DNA of 64,000 nt from Bog-473 sp963836605. GTDB taxonomy: Bacteria; Actinomycetota; Acidimicrobiia; Acidimicrobiales; RAAP-2. Under the pieces are notes generated by a model. The model ran no database searches. It worked only from the letters and a program-made list of their open reading frames with translations, and was not told where the DNA came from. Positions 35,089 to 43,844 of this stretch are shown here, piece after piece. The DNA is taken from assembly GCA_963836605.1 (NCBI GenBank), contig CAWIKB010000008.1, positions 124,001-188,000 on the forward strand, written 5' to 3'. Within the stretch, counting starts at the first letter, position 1. Each line of letters begins with the position of its first letter. The position numbers were made by a program, and so were the translations under genes.

Positions 35089-36731
35089 CGGTAGTCGGCC
35101 TTGCCCGACGGCGAGCGCTGGATCTGCGCCACGAAGATCACTTCCTTGGGCAGCTTGTAGCGGGCGATGAAGCCCGATGCATGGTCCACGATGGAGTCAC
35201 CGTCGGCATCGGCACCCTCGGCCAGCTGGACCACCGCCACCACTTCCTTCCCCCAGCGCTCGCTGGGACGACCGGCGACGACGACGTCCGCCACGGCCGG
35301 GTGGCCGGCGATGGCCCGCTCGACCTCTTCGGCGAAGATCTTCTCGCCGCCGGAGTTGATGGTGACCGAGTCCCGACCCAGGAGCTGGATCTGGCCGTCG
35401 GCCAGGTGGCGGGCCCGGTCGCCGGGAATGGAGTAGCGCACGCCGTCGATCACCGGGAAGGTGCGGGCCGTCTTGTCGGCGTCGCCCAGATAGCCCAAGG
35501 GAATGTTCCCGGTCTGGGCCAGCCACCCGTTGCCCCCGTGCCCTGGTTCGAGCACCGTGGTCAAGGCTTCGTCCACCACCACCGTGCCCGGACCGGGCAG
35601 GAAGTTGCCCGCCGCGCCGTCCTTGCTCGTGACCACGAACATCTGGGCGCCGGTCTCCGAGGAGCCGCCCGAGTCCGAGATGAGCAGTTTGGGCAGCCGG
35701 GCCAGGGCCAACTCGCGCACGGCGGGCGTCAGCGGCGCCCCGCCGTTGCCCACGGCATAGAACGAGGAGAGGTCGTAGTCAGCCTTGTCGAGCTGCATGA
35801 CCAGGGGCCGGAGCACGGCATCGCCCACGATGGTCATGGAGTTGACCTTCTCGCGTTCGACGGTGCGCCACACATCGTCGGGGTCGACCCGGCGTGGGTC
35901 GTCGGGGAAGACCAGGGTCGCGCCCTGGGCCATGAGCATGAAGGCGGCCCATTGCGCCGCGCCGTGCATGAGCGGGGGGAGCAGCATGAGCTTGATCGGA
36001 ACGCCGTCGGTGAGGCGCTCGGTGATGCCCTCGTAGCTGGTCACGATCTCCCAGGTGCCGACCTTCCGCCCTCCCATGGCGGCCATGAAGATGTCGTGCT
36101 GGCGCCACAGCACGCCTTTGGGCATGCCGGTCGTCCCACCCGTGTAGAGGATGTAGAGGTCGTCGGCCGAGGGCTCGACCGGCACGTCCTCGGGTGACGA
36201 GGCGGCCAGCGCCGTCTCGTAGTCGACGGCGCCCGGAACGAGGTCGTGGCCCGAATCGTCGGCCACCTGCAGGAGGACGTCGGGCGGGGCATCGAGGGTG
36301 GGCAGCACCTCGGCCAACACCGGGGCCAGCGAGGCGTGGAGGACGAGGGCCCGGGGCCGGGCGTCGTTGAGCAGGTACCGCAGCTCCTCGCCGACGTAGC
36401 GGTAGTTGACGTTGAAAGGGGCGACCCGGGCGCGGTAGGAGCCCAGCATGCCCTCGAGGTACTCGTTCCCGTTGTAGAGCGCCAGGGCGAGGTGATCCTG
36501 CCCGGACTCGTGACCGGCCAGGTGCGCCCGCTCGGTGCGCACGCCGAGACCCTGGACGTGCAGGTACGAGGCCAGCCGCCGCGACCGGTCGGCCAGATCG
36601 CCATAGGTGAGGCGCCGGTCCTTCCACACGATGCACTCCCGGCCGGCCAGGGTCTCGACCAAGGTGTCGAAGGCCCGGGTGAGGTTGAACTGGACCGTGG
36701 TCTCGGGGGTGGGGGTATCGGTTGAGGGCAC
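35058..36731 (-). CDS. acyl-CoA synthetase (AMP-forming, FadD-like)
   Basis: 557 aa from GTG 36731 (VPSTDTPTPETTVQFN); the far longer open frame reaching 38114 is antisense to the aldehyde dehydrogenase. P-loop-like motif YILYTGGTTGMPKG, adenylation motif then GRDSVTINSGGEKIFAEEVE hinge, and the catalytic Lys in SPSGKADYRW near the C-terminus. It activates a carboxylic acid as an acyl-CoA. The alternative hydrophobic pocket sequence (LLPPLMHGAAQW) resembles actinobacterial FadD enzymes acting on medium/long-chain or steroid side-chain acids. Divergent from the aldehyde dehydrogenase, which could supply the acid. Confidence 0.92.
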   Translation of the reverse strand: MPSTDTPTPETTVQFNLTRAFDTLVETLAGRECIVWKDRRLTYGDLADRSRRLASYLHVQGLGVRTERAHLAGHESGQDHLALALYNGNEYLEGMLGSYRARVAPFNVNYRYVGEELRYLLNDARPRALVLHASLAPVLAEVLPTLDAPPDVLLQVADDSGHDLVPGAVDYETALAASSPEDVPVEPSADDLYILYTGGTTGMPKGVLWRQHDIFMAAMGGRKVGTWEIVTSYEGITERLTDGVPIKLMLLPPLMHGAAQWAAFMLMAQGATLVFPDDPRRVDPDDVWRTVEREKVNSMTIVGDAVLRPLVMQLDKADYDLSSFYAVGNGGAPLTPAVRELALARLPKLLISDSGGSSETGAQMFVVTSKDGAAGNFLPGPGTVVVDEALTTVLEPGHGGNGWLAQTGNIPLGYLGDADKTARTFPVIDGVRYSIPGDRARHLADGQIQLLGRDSVTINSGGEKIFAEEVERAIAGHPAVADVVVAGRPSERWGKEVVAVVQLAEGADADGDSIVDHASGFIARYKLPKEVIFVAQIQRSPSGKADYRWAAEQAQKG

Positions 36732-36860
36732 GGCGGGAACAGTACAAGCCAGGGCGGGTCGCGAGCCGGGCTCGGCGTCAGTGCCCGCCTCGGCGCCGGC
36801 GACCCGGCCGAGATCGGGGACGGTTCCCGGGGTCGTCGGATCATCGGCAAAGATGCAGCC

Positions 36861-38237
36861 GTGGAGAAGGGCGAACCAGGCACCACCGTCGTACGCAATC
36901 CGGCCACCGGAGACGTCATCACCGAGCTCCCGCCTCTCGCCGAACCCCAGGTCGACGCGGCCATCGGGCGGGCCACCGCGGCCTCGGCGCCTTGGCGGGC
37001 CATGGCGCCGGGCGATCGTGCCCGGCTCCTGCGCCGTTTCGCGGCCGAGATCGACGCCCGCCGCGAGGAGCTGGCCGCCCTCGAGGTGGCCAATGCCGGG
37101 CACGTGATCGACAACGCCCGCTGGGAGGCGGGCAACGTGCGCGACGTGGTGGAGTACTACGCCGCCGCGCCCGAACGCCACAGCGGACGGCAGATCCCGG
37201 TGCCCGGAGGCGTCAACCTCACCTTCTACGAGCCTGTGGGCGTGGTGGGGATCATCGTGCCCTGGAACTTCCCGATGGCCATCGCCGGCTGGGGGTTCGC
37301 ACCGGCCCTTGCGGCCGGGAACACCGTGGTGCTCAAGCCGGCGGAGCTGACCCCGCTCAGCGCGTTGCGCATAGGGGAATTGGCGCTCGAGGCCGGGCTC
37401 CCCGAAGGGGTGCTGCAGATCCTGCCCGGGAAGGGCAGCGTGGTCGGGCAACGCTTCGTCACCCACCCCGACGTCCGCAAGATCTGCTTCACCGGCTCGA
37501 CCGAGGTGGGGCGGACCATCATGGCCGGTTGCGCCGACCAGGTGAAGCGGATCACCCTCGAGCTGGGAGGCAAGAGCGCCAACATCGTCTTTGCCGATGC
37601 CGACGTCGCGTTGGCCGCCGCCCGCGCCCCCTACGGCGTCTTCGACAATGCCGGGCAGGACTGCTGTGCCCGTTCGCGCATCTTGGTGCAACGCTCGGTC
37701 TACGACGAGTTCATGGCGCGGCTCGAGCCCGCCGTGGCCGGGGTGGTGGTCGGTGACCCCACGAATGAGGCGACCGAGATGGGGCCCCTGATCTCGGCCG
37801 CCCAGCTGCAGAGCGTGGCTTCGTTCGTGCCCGAGGGAGCGCCGGTGGCGTTCCGGGGGACCTGTCCCGAGGGCCCGGGCCACTGGTTCGCCCCCACCGT
37901 GCTGGCGCCGGTCGACCCGGGGGACCGGGCGGCCACCGAGGAGATCTTCGGACCGGTCGTGGTCGTCATCCCCTTCGAAGACGAGGCCGACGCCGTCCGG
38001 TTGGCCAACGACACGCCCTACGGCCTGTCGGGGTCGTTGTGGACCCGTGACGTCGGCCGGGCCCTCCGGGTGGCCCGGGCGGTGGAGACGGGGACGCTGT
38101 CGGTGAACTCCCACTCCTCGGTGCGCTACTGGACCCCGTTCGGCGGGGCCAAGCAGTCCGGCCTCGGCCGCGAGCTCGGCCCCGACGCCCTGGACTCCTT
38201 CAGCGACGTGAAGAACGTCTTCATCAGCTCGGAATAG
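36861..38237 (+). CDS. NAD(P)-dependent aldehyde dehydrogenase
   Basis: 458 aa, GTG start. Oxidises an aldehyde to the acid. Family landmarks: VVGIIVPWNFPMAIAGWGFA, KPAELTPLSALR, the cofactor loop CFTGSTEVGRTIM, general base Glu in LELGGKSANIVF and the nucleophilic Cys in NAGQDCCARSR, ending with PFGGAKQSGLGRELG. Together with the divergent acyl-CoA synthetase and the following SDR it makes a plausible alcohol to aldehyde to acid to acyl-CoA route. Its 3' end has been copied just downstream (see repeat). Confidence 0.93.
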   Translation: MEKGEPGTTVVRNPATGDVITELPPLAEPQVDAAIGRATAASAPWRAMAPGDRARLLRRFAAEIDARREELAALEVANAGHVIDNARWEAGNVRDVVEYYAAAPERHSGRQIPVPGGVNLTFYEPVGVVGIIVPWNFPMAIAGWGFAPALAAGNTVVLKPAELTPLSALRIGELALEAGLPEGVLQILPGKGSVVGQRFVTHPDVRKICFTGSTEVGRTIMAGCADQVKRITLELGGKSANIVFADADVALAAARAPYGVFDNAGQDCCARSRILVQRSVYDEFMARLEPAVAGVVVGDPTNEATEMGPLISAAQLQSVASFVPEGAPVAFRGTCPEGPGHWFAPTVLAPVDPGDRAATEEIFGPVVVVIPFEDEADAVRLANDTPYGLSGSLWTRDVGRALRVARAVETGTLSVNSHSSVRYWTPFGGAKQSGLGRELGPDALDSFSDVKNVFISSE

Positions 38238-38266
38238 CGCAGAACGTCTTGATCAGTTCGCAATAG
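38212..38266 (+). repeat. tandem copy of the aldehyde dehydrogenase 3' end
   Basis: The last 26 bases of the gene including its TAG (38212-38237) recur at 38241-38266 with three mismatches, a 29-base period. The second copy keeps a TAG. This looks like a duplication that left the gene intact. Confidence 0.8.
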
Positions 38267-38270
38267 GTCG

Positions 38271-38294
38271 GAAGAACAGAAGAACAGAAGAACA
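38271..38294 (+). repeat. 8-bp tandem repeat next to a ribosome binding site
   Basis: GAAGAACA occurs three times in perfect tandem and runs directly into GGAGAG, the ribosome binding site of the SDR at 38303. Changes in copy number would alter the leader but not the spacing between GGAG and ATG. Confidence 0.8.
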
Positions 38295-38302
38295 GGAGAG
38301 CC

Positions 38303-39088
38303 ATGAGCGACAGCCCGCCCTACGCCCGCCGTCTCGTCGACAAGGTGGCGGTGGTCACCGGTGGGGCCAGTGGCCTCGGCCGGGCCATGTGCGAACGGTT
38401 CGCCGCCGAAGGCGCCCGGGTGGCGGTGGTCGACGTCGACGAAGCCAAAGGGAGCGAGCTGGCCCAGGGGATCGGCGGCATGTTCATCGGAGCCGACGTG
38501 ACGTCCGCCCCCGCCGTCGAGGCCCTGTACGAGGCGGTGGCCGGCCGCTTCGGCGGCATCGACATCTGCTGCAACAACGCCGGGATCAGCCCGCCCGACG
38601 ACGACTCGATCCTCGACACGGGCCTCGACGCCTGGGAGCGGGTGCAGGAGGTCAACCTGACCTCGGTCTTCCTGTGCTGCAAATGGGGCATCCCCCACCT
38701 GCAGGCCCGGGGGGGCGGATCGGTCATCAACACGGCCTCGTTCGTGGCCACCATGGGCGCGGCGACCAGCCAGATCAGCTACACCGCCAGCAAGGGCGGC
38801 GTCCTGGCCATGTCGCGCGAGCTCGGGGTGCAGTTCGCCCGCCAGGGCATCCGGGTCAACGCCTTGTGCCCGGGCCCGGTCAACACCCCGCTCCTCCAGG
38901 AGCTCTTCGCCAAGGATCCCGAACGGGCGGCCCGCCGCCTGGTGCATATCCCCATGGGGCGCTTCGGCGAGGCCACAGAGATCGCCGCGGCGGCGGCGTT
39001 CCTGGCCTCGGATGACGCATCGTTCATCACCGCCGCCACCTTTCTGGTCGACGGCGGGATCTCCGCGGCCTACGTCACGCCGCTCTGA
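38303..39088 (+). CDS. short-chain dehydrogenase/reductase (3-oxoacyl-ACP reductase-like)
   Basis: 261 aa with cofactor motif TGGASGLGRA at about 19-28, acidic VDVDE after beta-2 (suggesting NAD rather than NADP), CNNAGIS, catalytic Ser in NTASFVATMG, YxxxK in SYTASKGG and the C-terminal VDGGISAAY. Size and features fit classical SDRs annotated as glucose-1-dehydrogenase or FabG-like enzymes; the real substrate is probably an alcohol of the neighbouring aldehyde/acid pathway. GGAG lies 8 bases before ATG. Convergent with the GH43-like gene, three bases apart. Confidence 0.9.
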   Translation: MSDSPPYARRLVDKVAVVTGGASGLGRAMCERFAAEGARVAVVDVDEAKGSELAQGIGGMFIGADVTSAPAVEALYEAVAGRFGGIDICCNNAGISPPDDDSILDTGLDAWERVQEVNLTSVFLCCKWGIPHLQARGGGSVINTASFVATMGAATSQISYTASKGGVLAMSRELGVQFARQGIRVNALCPGPVNTPLLQELFAKDPERAARRLVHIPMGRFGEATEIAAAAAFLASDDASFITAATFLVDGGISAAYVTPL

Positions 39089-39091
39089 CAG

Positions 39092-40240
39092 CTATCCGCC
39101 GGCCAGGTTGGAGCCCAGGTACGGACCTTGGGCATTGAAGCCGAGGCGCGCCATCACCGCCGGACGAGGGGTTCCGTTGTAGGGGATGTTGGAGTGGAAT
39201 GGGGTGTAGACGAGCCAGATACCGCCGTTGGGGCCGGTGAAGAGGGACGGTTCGCCCGGACCGGCACCCTGGGCGTTGCTGGCCAAGAAGGGGGTGGTCG
39301 AAGTGTCGGCGCAGGGGCCGAGTGGCCCGTTACACCGGGCCACGCCGATGGCGTAGTCGTCCTGGTTGAACCAGTTGCCCGAATAGAACAGGTAGTACTT
39401 CCCGTGCACTTCGAAGAGGTCCGGCGCCTCGACGATGCGGCCCTGCCAGGTCTCATCCGGGCTGAAGATCTGGGTGGGCTGGCCGAGCAGATGCTCGCCG
39501 TCGGCACTCAGCGGTTGACTGTAGATGTGGGTGTGCGAGGTGCCGTTGACATCTGAGTTCTCGTCTGATTTCCAGGTCATGTAGGGCGTGCCGTTGCTGT
39601 CGACGAAGGTCCGCGGATCGATGGAGCCCCCGTCGGCCCTCTGGCAGATGAACGGGGTGGGGGCGGCGTCGTAGGGTCCCCCGATGCTGGTGGCGGTGGC
39701 GTCGCCGATGCATTCGATGCGAGGGTAGACATTCTGCAGCCAGGAGCTGAAGTAGAGCACGTAGTGGTCGCCGAACTGGTGGATCTCGGGGGCCGAGGTG
39801 CCACCACCCAGCGCCCAGGGGGGCAGGTACGGAAGGGCGTCGACGACCGAGCTCCACGTGTTGATGGTGGTTCCATAGACCTCGGGGATGTTGGCCAGGT
39901 TCTGGCCCTGCGACCCGAGGAGGTAGTAGGTGCCGTTCTGGAAGATCAACAACGGGTCGGACATGTCCTGCCCGTTGCTGATCGTGAGGGCGGGCCGAGT
40001 CGGGTCGGCAGCGGGTGGTGGGTTGTAGTCCAGTGCCGGGGGGTCCGGCGCCTTGGTCGTCGTGGTCGTGGTGCTCTGGGCGGTGACCGGCGGGTGCGCC
40101 ACGGTCGCCGTGGCCCTCGGTGGCGTGGTGGACCCGGGGCCGACGAGCAGCAAGACGCCGGTCGTCGCGAGTGCGACGACGACCACGGTGACGACGTAGG
40201 AGGCCAGGCTGCCGCGCCGCGGTCGGAGGCGTTTCAGCAT
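39092..40240 (-). CDS. membrane-anchored GH43-like glycosidase (five-bladed beta-propeller)
   Basis: 382 aa. A basic start (MLKRLRPRRG), one membrane helix at about 14-33, a Thr/Pro-rich linker, then a propeller domain. GH43-type residues are visible: Asp95 in MSDPLLIFQNGTYYL (base), the SIDPRTFVDSNGTPYMTW strand, and the acid Glu in RIVEAPDLFEVHGKYYLFY. This predicts a surface-tethered arabinan/xylan-type hydrolase, although family 43-like propellers also include non-enzymes. No other carbohydrate genes are adjacent. ATG 40240 lacks a good ribosome binding site; a GTG eight codons upstream is an alternative. Confidence 0.8.
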   Translation of the reverse strand: MLKRLRPRRGSLASYVVTVVVVALATTGVLLLVGPGSTTPPRATATVAHPPVTAQSTTTTTTKAPDPPALDYNPPPAADPTRPALTISNGQDMSDPLLIFQNGTYYLLGSQGQNLANIPEVYGTTINTWSSVVDALPYLPPWALGGGTSAPEIHQFGDHYVLYFSSWLQNVYPRIECIGDATATSIGGPYDAAPTPFICQRADGGSIDPRTFVDSNGTPYMTWKSDENSDVNGTSHTHIYSQPLSADGEHLLGQPTQIFSPDETWQGRIVEAPDLFEVHGKYYLFYSGNWFNQDDYAIGVARCNGPLGPCADTSTTPFLASNAQGAGPGEPSLFTGPNGGIWLVYTPFHSNIPYNGTPRPAVMARLGFNAQGPYLGSNLAGG

Positions 40241-40792
40241 GGGGAAGAGTTGGGGAAACACGACAGTTGCCCTGGGGACGACGGGGCAAAAGGTGGGGAG
40301 AAGGTCGGGATTTCGCGAATTCCCATTGACCTGGTGTGACGAGTAGCGCAACCTGTCACCAGTTCGGAGACAGAAGCCCGCCGAACCCCAACCGAGCACC
40401 GCAAGGTGGGAGGAAGGGAAGCCGGAAGGAACGCCGCAAGGCAGCACCGAAGGTGGCCGAGAGAAAGCCGCAAGGCTGGACCGAGGGTCGGCTTTGAGTC
40501 CCGCAAGGGGCTCGCGGTCGGAGCGGGGGGAAGGAACCGAATGATGACGGTCCGTGCAACGGAACGGTGACTTCCCTGGAGTCGCCGGGCCAGGCCCGGG
40601 TCGGGATTGTCCGACACGATCCCGGCACGATGCCAGCGGGACGTCGCAGACGTGGCCCCGAGGAGCACGGGAGGCTTCGGCCGAACGGTTACTCGGGGTT
40701 GCGTCGCGCCCGGGGTCATACCCGGGACGATAATTCACGCGGGCGCACCCGGGAGCGCGGTCCGGTTGAGTCGGCCGGTTCAGTCGGCCGGT
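40241..40792. other. 550-base gap upstream of the GH43-like gene
   Basis: No supportable gene: open frames here have non-protein-like Arg/Pro/Ser composition. It contains a spaced array of CCGCAAGG (annotated separately) and, at its left end, presumably the promoter of the GH43-like gene. Confidence 0.5.
40399..40508. repeat. four CCGCAAGG elements at about 34-base spacing
   Basis: CCGCAAGG occurs at 40399, 40434, 40468 and 40501, that is 35, 34 and 33 bases apart; the sequence between copies is only loosely related (GGAAGG/CCGAGGG-like). The spacing is close to three helical turns, so the elements face one side of the helix. They lie 160-270 bases upstream of the GH43-like start. Confidence 0.6.
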
Positions 40793-40795
40793 TCA
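40760..40795 (-). repeat. 13-bp tandem repeat containing the nucleotidyltransferase stop codon
   Basis: On the minus strand TGAACCGGCCGAC occurs twice in perfect tandem and a third partial copy follows; the first TGA is the stop codon of the upstream nucleotidyltransferase. Another example of a duplicated gene edge. Confidence 0.75.
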
Positions 40796-41656
40796 ATCCG
40801 GTGGGCTCCACAGGGTGGCCGGGCGCTCACCGCGGCCGATCTGGCGGCTCAGCTCCGCCTGGACCAGGCCCAGGTCGTCGGGGTGGGTCACCCCGATGCA
40901 GCGACCCGAGGCCGGGAGGACCGCGAAGGTGGTCGTGCCCAGGGACTGGGCCACCACTTCGGGCAGCAGGACCTCGGCTTCGACGGAAGCTCCCGTGGCT
41001 GCATCCATGGCGGTGCGCAACCTCTGGTGGAAGGAGGGCGTGAAGCCCCACAGGTTCATCGACACCCGGGCGTCCGGCGAGAGCGCCTCGGGCTGACGTC
41101 CGTCGGCGGATCGGAAGCCCCCGTCCCCGGTGGCGGTGACCAGCCGCCGCTCGTCCACGCCCAGGAGCTGACCGTCCGTCGATACCCGGCAGATACCCCG
41201 GGTGACCGGCGACCGCCCGATCACGGCGTCGGCCAGGCGAAAGCCGACCAGGGCGTCGGTGGGCCGGCGACCGCCCAGGTGCCCCGCCAGCAGCCCGGTG
41301 GCGGCCGGCCCGTAGACGTCGTCGGCGTTGCCCACGCCGTAGGGCGTGTCGCCCACGTGGGGGGAGGCGGCCAGCACTGCGTCGACGGTGCCCAGTGGGG
41401 CCTTCTGCAGGGCGAAGGCCACATCGACGCTCTTGGGCCAGACGTGGTCGACGTGATAGCGGATGGCCGGTCCCGTGTCCGGTCCGAGCACCAGCACAAT
41501 CGTCCCGAAGCCGGCCCGCCGGGCGTCACTGGCGACCAGATCGAGCACCGCTTCGCCCCCGGGGCCCACCGGGGCCAGGGGTTTGCAGCCGCCGTAGCGA
41601 CGGGCCCGGCCGGCCGCCAGGATGACGAAGGGTGGTGCGGCTCGAGGACCGGTCAC
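40793..41656 (-). CDS. sugar-phosphate/NTP-transferase-like nucleotidyltransferase
   Basis: 287 aa. The N-terminal FVILAAGRARRYGGCKPLAP is the LAAG-x-G-x-R-x-x-K-P-L signature of NDP-sugar pyrophosphorylase/MobA-type nucleotidyltransferases, modified here (ARRYGG in place of GTR). Later NADDVYGPAA provides the metal-binding Asp. It probably transfers a nucleotide to a sugar or alditol phosphate, but the product is unknown. GTG 41656 overlaps the KASIII stop (GTGA). Being translationally chained to thiolase and KASIII genes is odd for such an enzyme. Confidence 0.82.
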   Translation of the reverse strand: MTGPRAAPPFVILAAGRARRYGGCKPLAPVGPGGEAVLDLVASDARRAGFGTIVLVLGPDTGPAIRYHVDHVWPKSVDVAFALQKAPLGTVDAVLAASPHVGDTPYGVGNADDVYGPAATGLLAGHLGGRRPTDALVGFRLADAVIGRSPVTRGICRVSTDGQLLGVDERRLVTATGDGGFRSADGRQPEALSPDARVSMNLWGFTPSFHQRLRTAMDAATGASVEAEVLLPEVVAQSLGTTTFAVLPASGRCIGVTHPDDLGLVQAELSRQIGRGERPATLWSPPD

Positions 41657-42579
41657 ACGCCCCAGCGGAGGACGGCGCTGGCCCAGGTCATGCCCCCGCC
41701 GAAGCCGGCCAGCAGGAGATGGTCGCCGGGGTGGATACGGCCGGTGTCGAGGGCGTCCTGCAGGGCCAGGGGGATGGAGGCCGACGAGGTGTTGCCGTAG
41801 CGGTCGATGACCGAGACGGACCGCTCCTCGGGGATGCCCAGCCGCTGGCACACCGCCTGGATGATGCGCAGGTTGGCCTGGTGGGGCACGAGCAGCGCGA
41901 TGTCGTCGGGGCCGAGGCCGGCGTCGGCCATGGCCTGCTCGGTCGACTCGACCACGGCGCGGACGGCCTTGCGGAAGACCTCCTTGCCGTCCATGGTGAG
42001 GAAGCCCCCGTGCTCGGCCTTGAGCAGATGCCGCAGGGAGCCGTCGGAGTTGAGGTTCCAGCTCAGCAGCTGACCGGGTCCGTCGACCGGCTCGATCACC
42101 ACGGCGCCGGCGCCGTCGCCCACGATGACGGCCAGGGACCGGTCGTCCCAGTCGGTGATCTTCGACAGTGTCTCCGAGCCGATGAGGAGAATGGGACCGG
42201 ACCCGCTGGCGATGAGCCCGGCCACGGTGACGATGCCGTAGACGAACCCCGAGCAGGCCGCATTGATGTCGAAGGCGCCGCCGGTGATCCCCAGGCCGTC
42301 CTGGACGGTGGGGGCGGTACCCGGGACGACGCTGTCGGGGGTGGTCGTCGCCAGGATCAGATGGTCGATGTCGGCCGCGGTGCGACCAGCGTCCTTCAGC
42401 GCGGCCGCCCCGGCCTCAATGGCCAGGCCCGAGGTGGTGCCCCCGATGTGGCGCTGGCGGATGCCGGTGCGTTCGACGATCCAGCTGTCACTGGTATCGA
42501 GGCTGGCGGCCAGGTCGTCGTTGGTCACGATCTTGTCCGGCACGGCGATGCCGCAGCCGGTGATGCGGATGCCCCTCAC
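41653..42579 (-). CDS. 3-oxoacyl-ACP synthase III family protein (FabH-like)
   Basis: 308 aa. The Cys-His-Asn triad is complete: Cys109 in NAACSGFVYG, His in LVPHQANLR and Asn in RYGNTSSASIP. It would start fatty-acid or polyketide chains by condensing an acyl-CoA with malonyl-ACP. GTG 42579 overlaps the thiolase stop (GTGA) and its own stop overlaps the next start. No acp, fabD or fabF neighbour is present, so rather than housekeeping FabH this may be a specialised condensing enzyme working with the adjacent thiolase. Confidence 0.9.
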   Translation of the reverse strand: MRGIRITGCGIAVPDKIVTNDDLAASLDTSDSWIVERTGIRQRHIGGTTSGLAIEAGAAALKDAGRTAADIDHLILATTTPDSVVPGTAPTVQDGLGITGGAFDINAACSGFVYGIVTVAGLIASGSGPILLIGSETLSKITDWDDRSLAVIVGDGAGAVVIEPVDGPGQLLSWNLNSDGSLRHLLKAEHGGFLTMDGKEVFRKAVRAVVESTEQAMADAGLGPDDIALLVPHQANLRIIQAVCQRLGIPEERSVSVIDRYGNTSSASIPLALQDALDTGRIHPGDHLLLAGFGGGMTWASAVLRWGV

Positions 42580-43772
42580 GATCCGGGTCCCGCGGCGAGG
42601 GCGTGGATGGCGATGAAGCCGGCATCCCCCTCGATGATGCCGCCCGAATTGACGGCCAGGCCGAGACGGACGCCCTCGAGCTGGCGCCCCGTGGCGCGGC
42701 CGCGCAGCTGGTTGGCCAATTCGACCACCTGGGCCAGTCCGGTGGCCCCGAGGGGGTGCCCGCGGCCGACCAGGCCTCCGGACGAGTTGACCACCAGACC
42801 GGGCGTGTCGACGCCGGTATGGCCCGCTTCGGTGGCCGGACCCGCCTGTCCCTCCTTGAAGAGGCCGAGGGACTCGAGGGCGTAGAGCTCCTCGGCCGCG
42901 GTGGCGTCGTGCAACTCGACCAGGTCGAAGTCGGCGGGACCCATTCCCGCGGCCTCCCACGCCGCGTCCGCGGTCTGGGTCATGCGGTCGTGATAGTCGA
43001 GCAAGCCGTTGCCGGAACGGGCCACCGACGCGATGATACGGGGGGCGGGTCCGGGCGCCGGAACCGAGGGCCCGGCCACCACCACGGCGGCCGCACCGTC
43101 GGTGAAGGAACTGCACATGAGCCGGGTCAAGATGCCGGCCACCTGAGGCGCGGCCAGCACCTCCTCGATGCTGGTCGTGCGCTGGCACTGGGCCAGCGGA
43201 TTGCGCGCTGCGTGGTCGAATGCCTTGACCGCGGCGGCGGCGATCTGGCGCAGGTTCACCCCCCGCTCGGCCATCATCCGCCGGCCCCAGGCATCGTTGA
43301 GGCCCATGAGGATGCTGCCGGCCGGGTTGTCCTCGACGTCGAGGAGCCGGTGGTGCAGGTCGAGCCGGTAGTCGGCCGGCAACCCGTCCTCGATCCCGGC
43401 CATGGTCTGGGCCCGGTCGCCCGTCCACATCTTCTCCACTCCGACCGCCAGCACCGGCCGGTCCTCGGCCGCCGCCACCAGGGTGGCCAGGTGCAGAGCG
43501 GAACTGCCCCCGGCGCACGAGTTGTCCACGTTGACGATGGCCACGTCATTGAGGCCGGCCTTGCGCAGCCAGGACTGACCGCGGACACAGGCCTGGTTGT
43601 TCAGTCGCCCCGCCGTGGCGTTGCCGAAGACGACCAGGCCGAGTTCGGCCGGGCCGACGCCGGCGTCGGCCAGGGCCTCGTGGACGGCCTGGTAGGCCAT
43701 GGTCTCGGGCGAGAGGTCACGCCGGCTCATGTCGGTCATGCCGGTGCCCAAAATGGCGGGGAAGTTGTTCAT
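42576..43772 (-). CDS. SCP-x-type thiolase (acetyl-CoA acetyltransferase family)
   Basis: 398 aa. Nucleophile Cys86 in VDNSCAGGSSAL, then the SCP-x/thiolase-like ELHDATAAEELYALE motif and NSSGGLVGRGHPLGATGLAQ with the catalytic His of GHP. The HDA in place of the usual NEAFA and the lack of the second CxG motif place it among non-decarboxylating or SCP-x thiolases used in steroid/branched acyl-CoA breakdown. ATG 43772 overlaps the stop of a tiny repetitive ORF (ATGA). Co-translated with KASIII and a nucleotidyltransferase. Confidence 0.88.
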   Translation of the reverse strand: MNNFPAILGTGMTDMSRRDLSPETMAYQAVHEALADAGVGPAELGLVVFGNATAGRLNNQACVRGQSWLRKAGLNDVAIVNVDNSCAGGSSALHLATLVAAAEDRPVLAVGVEKMWTGDRAQTMAGIEDGLPADYRLDLHHRLLDVEDNPAGSILMGLNDAWGRRMMAERGVNLRQIAAAAVKAFDHAARNPLAQCQRTTSIEEVLAAPQVAGILTRLMCSSFTDGAAAVVVAGPSVPAPGPAPRIIASVARSGNGLLDYHDRMTQTADAAWEAAGMGPADFDLVELHDATAAEELYALESLGLFKEGQAGPATEAGHTGVDTPGLVVNSSGGLVGRGHPLGATGLAQVVELANQLRGRATGRQLEGVRLGLAVNSGGIIEGDAGFIAIHALAAGPGS

Positions 43773-43834
43773 GGGGCGGAGATGTTGTTCATTGGGGCGG
43801 AGAAGTTGTTCATTGGGAGGCGGAAGTTGTTCAT
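43764..43834 (-). repeat. four tandem copies of the thiolase start region
   Basis: ATGAACAACTTC-like units start at 43834, 43813, 43792 and 43772, with periods 21, 21 and 20 bases; the last is the real start codon. The final 20-base step shifts the frame. Confidence 0.85.
43769..43834 (-). CDS. 21-codon repetitive mini-ORF coupled to the thiolase start
   Basis: ATG 43834 opens a frame of three near-identical seven-codon units, MNNFRLP, MNNFSAP and MNNISAP, ending in TGA that overlaps the thiolase ATG as ATGA. The thiolase itself begins MNNFPAI, so the unit is a duplicated copy of its own first codons, now in the alternative frame. It starts 10 bases after the LLM stop. It could act as a coupling leader that delivers ribosomes to the thiolase, or be a slippage by-product. 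No clear ribosome binding site. Confidence 0.45.
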   Translation of the reverse strand: MNNFRLPMNNFSAPMNNISAP

Positions 43835-43844
43835 GGGGGCCCCA

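Noticed and set aside
35058..38114. 1018-residue minus-strand protein
   Set aside because: Only the part up to 36731 is acyl-CoA synthetase; the rest is antisense to a clear aldehyde dehydrogenase and not protein-like.
40399..40508. Short CRISPR-like array
   Set aside because: The shared unit is only 8 bases, the intervening sequence is itself loosely repetitive, and no cas genes are near.
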